Shown here in pieces: positions 25,017 through 32,692 of a DNA stretch of 64,000 nt. The notes under the pieces were generated by a model. That model did no database searches, had not been told where the DNA came from, and was given only the letters and a program-made list of their open reading frames with translations. Each line of letters opens with the position of its first letter. The first letter of the stretch is position 1. The stretch comes from Gordonia westfalica (lineage in GTDB: Bacteria > Actinomycetota > Actinomycetes > Mycobacteriales > Mycobacteriaceae): NCBI RefSeq assembly GCF_900105725.1, contig NZ_FNLM01000034.1, positions 2,666,001-2,730,000 of the forward strand, in the 5' to 3' direction. The translations under genes and the position numbers were made by a program.

Positions 25017-25406
25017 TTACTTGACGGAGACCTTGGCGCCGGCCTCTTCGAGCTTGGCCTTGGCAGCCTCGGCGGCGTCCTTGTCGACCTTCTCCAGCAG
25101 AGCCTTCGGAGCGCTCTCGACGAGGTCCTTGGCTTCCTTCAGGCCCAGGCCCGAGACGACCTCGCGGACGACCTTGATGACCTGGATCTTCTTGTCGCCG
25201 GCGCTCTCGAGCACGACGTCGAACTCGTCCTGCTCGGCAGCAGCCTCAGCGCCACCGGCAGCCGGGGCACCGGCAGCGGCGACGGCGACCGGAGCGGCCG
25301 CGGTGACCTCGAAGACCTCTTCGAACTTCTTCACGAAATCGCTGAGCTCCAGCAGGGTCAGTTCCTTGAACTGATCGATGAGCTCGTCAGCGGTGAGCTT
25401 CGCCAT
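25017..25406 (-). CDS. rplL: Ribosomal protein bL12 (L7/L12)
   Basis: 129 residues: N-terminal dimerisation helices ([20 protein letters not shown]), Ala/Gly-rich hinge ([17 protein letters not shown]), C-terminal factor-binding domain ([20 protein letters not shown]). Stalk protein recruiting translation GTPases. GGAAGGA precedes the ATG. Second gene of the rplJL operon. Confidence 0.98.
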   Translation of the reverse strand: MAKLTADELIDQFKELTLLELSDFVKKFEEVFEVTAAAPVAVAAAGAPAAGGAEAAAEQDEFDVVLESAGDKKIQVIKVVREVVSGLGLKEAKDLVESAPKALLEKVDKDAAEAAKAKLEEAGAKVSVK

Positions 25407-25486
25407 GGTGGCGTCCTTCCTGTAAGTCCCCGTACGGGGTTGGTGTGCATCCCCGTACGGTTCGGGGATCGGCTTGGTGCGGCGAG

Positions 25487-26011
25487 TTATTCGCCGGCTT
25501 CGTTCTTCTTCTCCTGCAGGGCCGCTGCGAGACGCGCGACCTGCGATGCCGGCTGGTTGAACAGACCGGCTGCCTTAGCCAAGTTGCCCTTCATGGCACC
25601 GGCGAGCTTGGCCAGCAAGACCTCACGGGTCTCAAGGTCGGCGATCTGCTCGATCTCGGCAACGGACAGCGCGCGGCCGTCCATGTACCCGCCCTTGATG
25701 ACCAGAGCCTTGTTGTCCTTGGCGAAAGTCTTGATCGCCTTCGCGGCCACAACCGGCTCACCTTCGATGAAGGCGATGGCGGTCGGACCGGTGAACAGCT
25801 CGTCGAGCCCTTCCACGCCCGCATCAGCTGCGGCACGCTTCACCAGGGTGTTCTTGGCGACGGAGTAGGTTGCACCCTCACCGAGGGAACGTCGCAGCTG
25901 GGAGATCTGGGTGACAGTCAGACCACGGTATTCCGTGACCACTGCAGCCGTGGAGCCCTTGAACTGCTCTGCGATCTCCGCCACAGCGGCGACCTTTTCG
26001 GACTTGGCCAT
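25487..26011 (-). CDS. rplJ: Ribosomal protein uL10
   Basis: 174 residues beginning [13 protein letters not shown], with the rRNA-binding part ([30 protein letters not shown]) and a C-terminal helix for L12 dimers. Base of the ribosomal stalk. The ATG at 26011 has GGAGG at good distance; an open frame reaches 26248 but runs through the leader RNA. L10-L12 normally represses its own operon by binding the leader. Confidence 0.97.
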   Translation of the reverse strand: MAKSEKVAAVAEIAEQFKGSTAAVVTEYRGLTVTQISQLRRSLGEGATYSVAKNTLVKRAAADAGVEGLDELFTGPTAIAFIEGEPVVAAKAIKTFAKDNKALVIKGGYMDGRALSVAEIEQIADLETREVLLAKLAGAMKGNLAKAAGLFNQPASQVARLAAALQEKKNEAGE

Positions 26012-26089
26012 ACTTCGCCTCCTCTCCTCGTCACTTGAGTTGGTCGGGTTCAACTGAGCGACGGGCCGCGGAGGCGATCGAGGGCCGAA

Positions 26090-26245
26090 ATGACAAACGC
26101 CCCGGCACACAGGCACGGGGCGTGGAGGCTCACACTGACGTGTGGGACTGCATTCCTCGTTCATCCTGCGTGGGCCGGCGACTTCGTCGCGCCTTCGTTC
26201 GGGAGTTCCCGACGACCAACGGTCTCTGGTTGAACCGATACGACA
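26090..26245 (-). promoter_or_regulatory. Ribosomal L10 leader with attenuator-like hairpin
   Basis: The 270-base region before rplJ contains, in transcript order, GAGACCGTTGGTCGTC (26211-26227 region), ACGCAGGATGAACGAGGAAT and a 7-bp hairpin CGCCCCG/CGGGGCG (26098-26122) followed by TTT. These resemble the L10-binding kink-turn region and the downstream attenuator of actinobacterial L10 leaders, which lower rplJL expression when free L10-L12 accumulates. Assignment is by motif resemblance only; boundaries are approximate. Confidence 0.6.
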
Positions 26246-26270
26246 CACGGTTGTGCATCACATCGACGAC

Positions 26271-26276
26271 TAGGCT
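26271..26276 (+). promoter_or_regulatory. -10 element of a leaderless promoter for the GH76 gene
   Basis: TAGGCT lies eight bases before a GTG at 26285. The spacing supports a leaderless transcript starting at that codon and decides against the GTG at 26279, which would lie upstream of the transcription start. Confidence 0.45.
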
Positions 26277-26284
26277 ACGTGGTC

Positions 26285-27472
26285 GTGGGGGAACAATCCA
26301 AATCGACCGACGTGCACGACCCCAACGAGCGCGCGCAGGCCGCCATGGACGCCATCGCGGCGCGGCACCTGCAGCGTGCCTTCGGGTTACCTGCGACGCG
26401 CACGGCGGCCGTCGCCTGGCCGATCGGATTCGTCCAGGCACACCTCGGATCCTGGCATTACTGGTGGCATGCGCACCTCGTAGACCTGCTCGTCGACGCC
26501 GCGATCCATCGCCCCGAAGGGTCCGGCCACGGCGACCGCTCCTTCGACCCCGATGTCGCCGACGACGCCAACCGGGTCTTACGCGGGATCAAGGTCCGCA
26601 ACCTCGGGCGGTGGACCAACAACTACTACGACGACATGGCGTGGCTGGGCCTGGCGATCGAACGCGCCGACCGCCACCTCGACCTCCACCACGCGCGAGG
26701 TCTGCAGGTCCTGGCGCAGCGGATGCTCGACGCCTGGGTCCCGGAGGACGGCGGCGGCATCCCGTGGCGCACCGCCGACCAGTTCTTCAACGCCCCCGCG
26801 AACGGTCCGGCCGCGATCCTCCTCGCCCGCACCGGCCACGTCGAACGTGCCGTCGCGATGTGCGACTGGATGGACGCCAACCTCATCGACCCGAAGACGC
26901 ACCTCGTCATCGACGGATTGAAAAAGCAGCCCGACGGTTCGCTGAAGGCCGAGACCGGGACCTACACCTACTGCCAGGGCGTCGTTCTCGGCGCCGAGCT
27001 CGAGGCCTTCCGCGCGACCGGTTCGCCGCGCCATCTGGAACGTCTCGCCCGGCTCCTGAGCGCCGTCGAGAAGCATTCCTGCACCGACGGGGTGATCAAC
27101 GGCGGGGGTGGCGGTGACGGCGGCCTGTTCCACGGGGTGCTCGCGCGCTATCTCGCGCTCATCGCGACCGATCTCCCGACTGTCGACGGATCGGATGAAC
27201 TCCGCGTCCGAGCAGCCCGGATGGTCACGACGAGCGCCGACGCCGCGTGGACGAATCGCACCGAGACCCGGGGGCGCGTCGTGTTCGGCAGCGACTGGCG
27301 CCGCCCGGCCGTCGTCCCCACCGCGTCGGGCAGGAAAGCCCAGTTCGTGGCGGGTGCGGTGATGCCGTCGGAGGTCCCCGAACGCGACCTGTCGGTGCAG
27401 TTGTCGGCCTGGATGGTCCTGGAGGCCGCCGCCGCGATCGACCTGTCGCTACCGGAACGTGACCGCTCCTAG
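26285..27472 (+). CDS. Glycoside hydrolase family 76 protein (alpha-1,6-mannanase-like)
   Basis: 395 residues. WHYWWHAHLVDLL near the start, NNYYDDMAWLGLA with the paired Asp typical of GH76 catalytic sites (about residue 119), and further helices of an (alpha/alpha)6 barrel (GIPWRTADQFFNAPANGPAAI, TYTYCQGVVLGAELEAF). GH76 enzymes cleave alpha-1,6-mannan. No signal peptide is visible, so it may act in the cytoplasm, for instance on mannan or lipomannan fragments (inference). It is divergent from rplJ, an arrangement also found in relatives. Confidence 0.8.
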   Translation: MGEQSKSTDVHDPNERAQAAMDAIAARHLQRAFGLPATRTAAVAWPIGFVQAHLGSWHYWWHAHLVDLLVDAAIHRPEGSGHGDRSFDPDVADDANRVLRGIKVRNLGRWTNNYYDDMAWLGLAIERADRHLDLHHARGLQVLAQRMLDAWVPEDGGGIPWRTADQFFNAPANGPAAILLARTGHVERAVAMCDWMDANLIDPKTHLVIDGLKKQPDGSLKAETGTYTYCQGVVLGAELEAFRATGSPRHLERLARLLSAVEKHSCTDGVINGGGGGDGGLFHGVLARYLALIATDLPTVDGSDELRVRAARMVTTSADAAWTNRTETRGRVVFGSDWRRPAVVPTASGRKAQFVAGAVMPSEVPERDLSVQLSAWMVLEAAAAIDLSLPERDRS

Positions 27473-27695
27473 ACCTGCGATGGCCAAACCGACGCCACCT
27501 GGTTAGCCATCCGATATCCGGTCTGAGTTATTCTTCAGCGAACGCGTGGAGTGACCTGGAACACACCGGATTCCGCAGTCGGCGAACCCGGCCCGGCGCC
27601 CCACGACCGACACGAAGGGGTGTCGGTGTCCACCCGACCATCTCGACCAGCAGCACACGCGGTGTGACACCTCACCCCAGGCAGGGTGATGCACC

Positions 27696-29714
27696 ATGAC
27701 GTATCAGCTGGATCCCGCGGAACGACGCGCACGGCCGGTTCCCTCGCGACGCCCCACGGAAGCTCCCCATTTCGGCACACTCCCCCTCGGCGACCCCACC
27801 GGCGGCGCGGACGGTATCCGCTGGCGTGAACAGGTCGACGGCAAGCAGTTGTACCCGCGCGTCGTCATCGACCGCGACGTCTCCATCACCATGACCGACG
27901 GTGTCGTCCTGCGGGCCACCGTGATCCGCCCGGCCAACCGGTTCGGGCAGACGGTCCTCACCCCCTACCCCGCGATCATCAACATCAACCCGTACAACCG
28001 GGCCGCCATCGATTTCGTCGACCAGGCATTGCACGCCCCGGTGCTCGGCAAGGCACTGCACACCGCGTCGGCGTCGATCGACGCGACCGGCACCGCACTC
28101 GAGGGCCTCACGACGCTCACCCAGACACTGTCCGGCGGAGTCTTCGACGTCTTCGGCATCAACCGCAACCTCGTGCGAAGCGGTTACGTCCAGGTGGTCG
28201 TCGACGTGCGCGGTACCGGTGCGAGCCACGGCAAGTGGCAGATCCTGGGTCCGCGCGAGCAGCAGGACTCGGTCGAGATCATCGACTGGGTCAGCGAGCA
28301 GGAGTGGTGCGACGGGACCGTCGGCCTGGCCGGCTGGTCGTACTCGGCGATCAACTCGCTGCAGGCCGCGGACAAGCGGCCCGCGCAGCTGAAGGCGGTC
28401 TTCGCGGTCGAGGGCTGCGACGACATCGTGCGCGACATCTACATCACCGGCGGCATGCCGTCGGCGTTCATCCCGGTCTGGCTGTCGGCGGTGAACGTGC
28501 TCAAGTGGGTTCCGAACCCCGCCAACATCATTCGCGACATCACCAGCGGCCACGCCCTGAAGTGGGCCATCGACCGGGTGAAGTCGCCCGCCACCGAGAT
28601 CCCGTCGTTGCTCTGGGGTTTCCTCACCGCACGCGACCCGCGCATCTTCGACGACCCGTACTTCGACGAACGCGATCCGGTCGTCGACCGCATTGAGGCC
28701 CCCACGTTCACTGTCGGCGCCTGGCATGATCTGTTCGGCCGCAGCGCAACCGGCGTCTACGAGCGACTGGACATGGAACCCGGGCGCAAGCAGATGATCG
28801 TCGGCGACGGCTATCACCTCGACGTCGGTTCGGGGTACGGCGGCAAGTTCGCACCGCCGCGGCTCGACGTCCTCGAACGCGCCTGGTTCGACCGTTGGCT
28901 CAAAGGACACCGCAACGGGGTCGAGTTCTACGGTCCGGTCACCATGCTGCAGCAGGGCGGCGCGTGGACCGCCGGCCAGGACTTCCCGCGCCCGGGCGTC
29001 GCGCCGACGCGGCTCTACCTGACGCCGGACGCGTCGTCGACGGCCGACCACGCGGTGCACGACGGCACGCTGGGTTCGGCTCCTGCACAGGATGTCTCGT
29101 CGCTGCACATCCGACCCGACACCCGCGGCCTGCGGTCGCGCGACATGACCCAGGTGACCGCCGGGGCGACGATGATCCTCGGCGCCGACTATGCCAAGGA
29201 CGCGCGCTTCCAGGAGCGCGGCGCACTGTCGTTCACCACCGCACCGGTTCTCGAGGCCACGCCGGTCAGCGGGGCGATGAACCTGCGGCTCAATGTCGCC
29301 ACCACCGCACACGAGGCGATCTGGGCGGTCACCGTGAACGACGTCGCGCCCGACGGCACGTCGACCGTGCTCACCAATGGCGCACTGTCGGCGTCGAATC
29401 GCGCGCTGGACCGCAGCAAGTCCACCTATGCGACCGACGGCAGTCTGCTCTCCGCGCACCACTACCTGTCCCGCAAGCGCAAGCTGCCGGTACCCGCGGA
29501 CGAGCCGGTCCGCATCGACGTCGACCTCGTCCCCACCGACGCGGTCCTGCAGCCCGGACACCGCCTGCGCGTCGACGTCTATGCGGCGAGCCTGCCGCGG
29601 TACCTCACCGTCGTGCCCGACCTGATCAAGGCACGCGGCCGTAGGCAGCGCCTGGTCCTCGACCCCGAGCACCCGAGCTATCTCACCCTGCTCGCGGGTG
29701 ACGGGTTGCGCTGA
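27696..29714 (+). CDS. CocE/NonD family hydrolase
   Basis: 672 residues. Order of parts fits the X-Pro dipeptidyl-peptidase S15 / cocaine esterase family: a MTDGVVLRATVIRP opening, YVQVVVDVRGTGASHGKW, nucleophile elbow GLAGWSYS (about residue 210), acid in GAWHDLFGR, His in GDGYHLDV, and a C-terminal beta-sandwich ending in PGHRLRVDVYAASLPRYL. Such enzymes hydrolyse esters or peptides; the substrate here is unknown. No export signal is seen. The 223-base gap before it contains no other gene. Confidence 0.85.
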   Translation: MTYQLDPAERRARPVPSRRPTEAPHFGTLPLGDPTGGADGIRWREQVDGKQLYPRVVIDRDVSITMTDGVVLRATVIRPANRFGQTVLTPYPAIININPYNRAAIDFVDQALHAPVLGKALHTASASIDATGTALEGLTTLTQTLSGGVFDVFGINRNLVRSGYVQVVVDVRGTGASHGKWQILGPREQQDSVEIIDWVSEQEWCDGTVGLAGWSYSAINSLQAADKRPAQLKAVFAVEGCDDIVRDIYITGGMPSAFIPVWLSAVNVLKWVPNPANIIRDITSGHALKWAIDRVKSPATEIPSLLWGFLTARDPRIFDDPYFDERDPVVDRIEAPTFTVGAWHDLFGRSATGVYERLDMEPGRKQMIVGDGYHLDVGSGYGGKFAPPRLDVLERAWFDRWLKGHRNGVEFYGPVTMLQQGGAWTAGQDFPRPGVAPTRLYLTPDASSTADHAVHDGTLGSAPAQDVSSLHIRPDTRGLRSRDMTQVTAGATMILGADYAKDARFQERGALSFTTAPVLEATPVSGAMNLRLNVATTAHEAIWAVTVNDVAPDGTSTVLTNGALSASNRALDRSKSTYATDGSLLSAHHYLSRKRKLPVPADEPVRIDVDLVPTDAVLQPGHRLRVDVYAASLPRYLTVVPDLIKARGRRQRLVLDPEHPSYLTLLAGDGLR

Positions 29715-29754
29715 GACCCACCTTCTCCCGCGAGCCGAGCAGCGCGGTAGCTGG

Positions 29755-29760
29755 CATAGT
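29755..29760 (+). promoter_or_regulatory. -10 element before the leader ORF
   Basis: CATAGT lies seven bases before the ATG at 29768, which places the likely transcription start at that ATG. Confidence 0.4.
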
Positions 29761-29767
29761 GACAGCC

Positions 29768-29794
29768 ATGCACACCGATCGGGAACCGACGTGA
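29768..29794 (+). CDS. Possible eight-codon leaderless leader peptide
   Basis: ATG at 29768 opens the reading frame MHTDREPT and stops at TGA 29792-29794, which overlaps the GTG start of the next gene (GTGA). With the -10 element placed as above the mRNA would start at this ATG. Translation of the short frame could deliver ribosomes to the downstream GTG. It could also be chance; conservation is unknown. Confidence 0.3.
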   Translation: MHTDREPT

Positions 29795-30909
29795 AACTCG
29801 GCATGCTCTTCTCGCTGTCGGGCGCCCAGGCCGAGATGGAGCAGTCGATCCTCGACGGTGCGATGCTGGCGGTTGCTCAGATCAATGCGCGTGGAGGCGT
29901 TCTCGGATCCGATGTCGAGGTGGCGATCTTCGACGACCACTCCGAGGTGTCGTCGACCGCCCGAGGAGTCGAACATCTGTGTCGCGTCGAGCACGTGGAC
30001 GCGATCGTAGGAGGCTACACCTCCGCGGCACGGCTCGCCTTGACTCCCGCCATCCACGAAAACGCTTCGCTGCTCATGTATCCCACCTATTTCGAGGGAG
30101 AGGAGACCGATTCCCGCATCTTCTACTGCGGTGCGGCCCCCAACCAGTACATCGCCGATTACCTGACGTGGGTCGCGGAGACGCTGGGGCGCCGGGTGTA
30201 CGTGGTGGGGTCGGATTACATCTATCCCCGAGTGCTCGCCGAGGCGATCCGGAGACTGTCGGGGCAGGTCGGCATCGACATCGTCGGCGACCGGTACACG
30301 CCGCTCGGCGAGACCAGGTTCGAGTCCATCGTCGACGACATCCGTGAGCAACAGCCCTCGGTGGTGATCTGCAATCTGGTCGGAGCGGACTCGACGACGG
30401 CGTTCTACACGCAGTTCCACCTTGCCGGTTTCACGTCAGAATCCACACCGATCGCCGCGACCGTCACCACCGAACTGGACCTCGCCCACATGCCGGCGGA
30501 GGTGAGCGACGGACACTACATGGTCGCGACGTACTTCTCCGACCTCGCGTCCCCGGTCAACTCGTCGTATCGTCGTGAGCTCCTCGAAGCCCGCGGTCAG
30601 CGCTGGAGCCACTCGGCCCAGGTCGGGGCCTTCAACGCCGTCCACGCGCTCGCCCTGGCCGCCGAACAGTCGCGGTCCCTGGACGTCGACGATCTCGCAC
30701 GCGCCCTCATCGGAGTTCGATTCGACTCCAACCCGGAAGGATCGCCCTTCTACTTCCGTGCGAACCACTACAGCGCACACCCGTCGTATGTCGGACGTGC
30801 CAAAGGCGGGCGCTACGAGGTCATCAACGAATTCACCGCCCGACTGCCCGATCCCTGGTGGTCGGGCAATGCACTACCGCCGGTCCCCGATCGCCTCGCC
30901 GACGCATAG
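29791..30909 (+). CDS. AmiC/UrtA-like ligand-binding protein without signal peptide
   Basis: 372 residues of the type I periplasmic-binding fold (Peripla_BP_5). It shares the AmiC/UrtA landmarks VKLGMLFSLSG, LLMYPTYFEGEE, AAPNQYIADY and VGSDYIYPR. It lacks a signal peptide or lipobox, so it resembles the cytosolic amide sensor AmiC rather than a transporter component. AmiC normally restrains the antiterminator AmiR, but no AmiR-like gene is present. The GTG at 29791 with GGGA upstream is used; the open frame to 29698 overlaps the previous gene. Its 3' end overlaps the convergent PucR gene by 36 bases. Confidence 0.72.
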   Translation: MKLGMLFSLSGAQAEMEQSILDGAMLAVAQINARGGVLGSDVEVAIFDDHSEVSSTARGVEHLCRVEHVDAIVGGYTSAARLALTPAIHENASLLMYPTYFEGEETDSRIFYCGAAPNQYIADYLTWVAETLGRRVYVVGSDYIYPRVLAEAIRRLSGQVGIDIVGDRYTPLGETRFESIVDDIREQQPSVVICNLVGADSTTAFYTQFHLAGFTSESTPIAATVTTELDLAHMPAEVSDGHYMVATYFSDLASPVNSSYRRELLEARGQRWSHSAQVGAFNAVHALALAAEQSRSLDVDDLARALIGVRFDSNPEGSPFYFRANHYSAHPSYVGRAKGGRYEVINEFTARLPDPWWSGNALPPVPDRLADA

Positions 30910-32385
30910 CGCCAGGTAGTAGTCGGTTCGATCCGCCGTCGACGCGAGGCTTCGACCGGTGAGCTTCTCGATACGTGACAGCCGGTACCGGAGCGTGTTG
31001 ATGTGGATTCCGAGTTCGTTCGCGGTCGCACCCGAGTGGCAGTCCAGTGCGAAGAACGTCGTCAGGGTCGACAGGTAGCTGGCGTCCTTACCCTGGTCGT
31101 AGGCGAGCACCGGACCGAGCACCGATTCGTGCAGGGCGTGGGCACGCTCTGGATCCCCTGCCAGCAGGGTCGCTGCGAGCGGCACCGCCAGCGTGATCGC
31201 CGATCCTCCCGGTTCCTGGGCACGAGACTGCCTCTCGGCCATCTGGCGGGCGTTGATCAGTCCCCTCATGAGGTCATCGCTGCTGCGGATGACGTATGAG
31301 CTCCCACCCATCGTGAGACCTGCGTGGCGGGCCAGGAACATTCGCTCGAACGTAACCAGCTGCGCCTCGAAGTCACTGCGGGCCAGCGGGTTCGGCTCCT
31401 TCTCCGTCCCCGTCTTGATCAAGGCGAAGACCACGGACTCACGCGCCGCGGCCACCGTCGCCATTCCACTGCACACTCCGAGATCGTGGAGCGCCTCGAC
31501 AACGTCCGTCGGCGTCGCGTCACTGCGAGGGCCGACGGTCACCGCGACCGCACGCACTCGGTCGCCGGCCACATACCCGAACGACTCGACCCACGGGTCC
31601 ATGGCCGCGGCGGGGATTCGAGCGTCGATCAACTCGCGCACCAGCGCGTCCTCGAGCGGTCTGCGCATCGTCCGTTGCGCCGCCAGGAGCTGTACGGCCC
31701 GGTCGGTGTCGTTGGCGAGTTTTCGGACTCGAGTCGGCTCGAGCGGCCTCCGCTGGGAATTCGAGAGAGTCAGCGCGGCACCCGAACTGGGAAGTGCGAC
31801 ATGCAACGCGGCCGCGGTTCCCGGGATCGCGTGCATGGGAACGGGTGCCAGGGCGAGCGTCTTCGAGACCAGGTCGAGATCGACCGAGGACGGCGACGCC
31901 GCGATGAAAGCGCCCCGCAGCACGACCGCACCGGTGATTCCGGACTTGCGGTGGAAGTCCGCGAGCACGTCGATGATCGCCGACACCTGCCCCGCGTCGC
32001 TGTCACCACCTCCGGCCGCCGATGTCTGCGGCGCGAAACAACCGAGCAGGTCGGCGAACGTACGCTCGCGCGGGAGCATGTAGATCGGGACTCCGTGCTG
32101 AACACAGGACGACACGAACTCCGCTGACAGGCGATCGTCGTCGGTGTCCACGACGATCGCCGGGACACCGCGTTCGCGGATGGCGGCTGCGAACGATTCC
32201 GGTTCGCCCACCGCCTTCCATCCCGCCCCGCCGACGCAGACGACGTCAGAGGAGGTGACTGCTGTCAACGGCACACCGCCGACCTGGATGACCCGTGAAA
32301 CCCGAAGCCGTCGCGTCCGCCCTGCCGGACCAGGCGTCAGCGTCAGCAGCCCGAGACGATCGGCGACGTCACCAACCGTCGCCAT
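30874..32385 (-). CDS. PucR/CdaR-family transcriptional regulator
   Basis: 503 residues. An N-terminal PucR-type ligand domain (MATVGDVADRLGL, VPAIVVDTDDDRLSAEFV), a middle GGDEF-related CdaR region, and a C-terminal helix-turn-helix ELGIHINTLRYRLSRIEKLT. Family members activate purine, hydantoin, proline or lactam catabolic genes in response to substrate. ATG at 32385 has GGAGG at a good distance. It is divergent from hyuA and convergent with the AmiC-like gene, and probably controls both. Confidence 0.85.
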   Translation of the reverse strand: MATVGDVADRLGLLTLTPGPAGRTRRLRVSRVIQVGGVPLTAVTSSDVVCVGGAGWKAVGEPESFAAAIRERGVPAIVVDTDDDRLSAEFVSSCVQHGVPIYMLPRERTFADLLGCFAPQTSAAGGGDSDAGQVSAIIDVLADFHRKSGITGAVVLRGAFIAASPSSVDLDLVSKTLALAPVPMHAIPGTAAALHVALPSSGAALTLSNSQRRPLEPTRVRKLANDTDRAVQLLAAQRTMRRPLEDALVRELIDARIPAAAMDPWVESFGYVAGDRVRAVAVTVGPRSDATPTDVVEALHDLGVCSGMATVAAARESVVFALIKTGTEKEPNPLARSDFEAQLVTFERMFLARHAGLTMGGSSYVIRSSDDLMRGLINARQMAERQSRAQEPGGSAITLAVPLAATLLAGDPERAHALHESVLGPVLAYDQGKDASYLSTLTTFFALDCHSGATANELGIHINTLRYRLSRIEKLTGRSLASTADRTDYYLALCVGEAIGDRR

Positions 32386-32453
32386 CGGGCCTCCTTCGCT
32401 TGTCGTTCGTGCCCCTCGATTATCCGCGCTCGCAGCGGTTCTCACCACCCGAG

Positions 32454-32516
32454 CACAAACGATGTCCACGTTTCCTTTGTGTGACAGAACGTTTCCGGCC
32501 GATGTCGGACACAAGT
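32454..32516 (+). promoter_or_regulatory. Repeated CACAAA/TTGTGT half-sites between pucR and hyuA
   Basis: CACAAA (32454-32459), TTTGTGTG (32476-32483) and ACACAAGT (32509-32516) form alternating inverted repeats in the 307-base divergent gap 32386-32692. They are candidate binding sites for the PucR regulator. No gene is visible in the gap. Confidence 0.35.
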
Positions 32517-32692
32517 GCGTTACCGCCATCCGCCGAGGGTTTCCGCAGGTGACGCGCAGTCGGAATCGGATCACGCGTGCGATCGTCCAGTGCGCACACC
32601 GTCTGACCTGGCTGATGAGCCAATTGTCCGGCGAGCCGGTCACGAGTTTCTTTGTAGGCGTCCCCATACCGCCGACGCACGAGGAATCTCTC

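Noticed and set aside
27672..29804. 710-codon minus-strand frame opposite the CocE gene
   Set aside because: No domains, no start signal; the plus-strand protein has a full set of hydrolase motifs.
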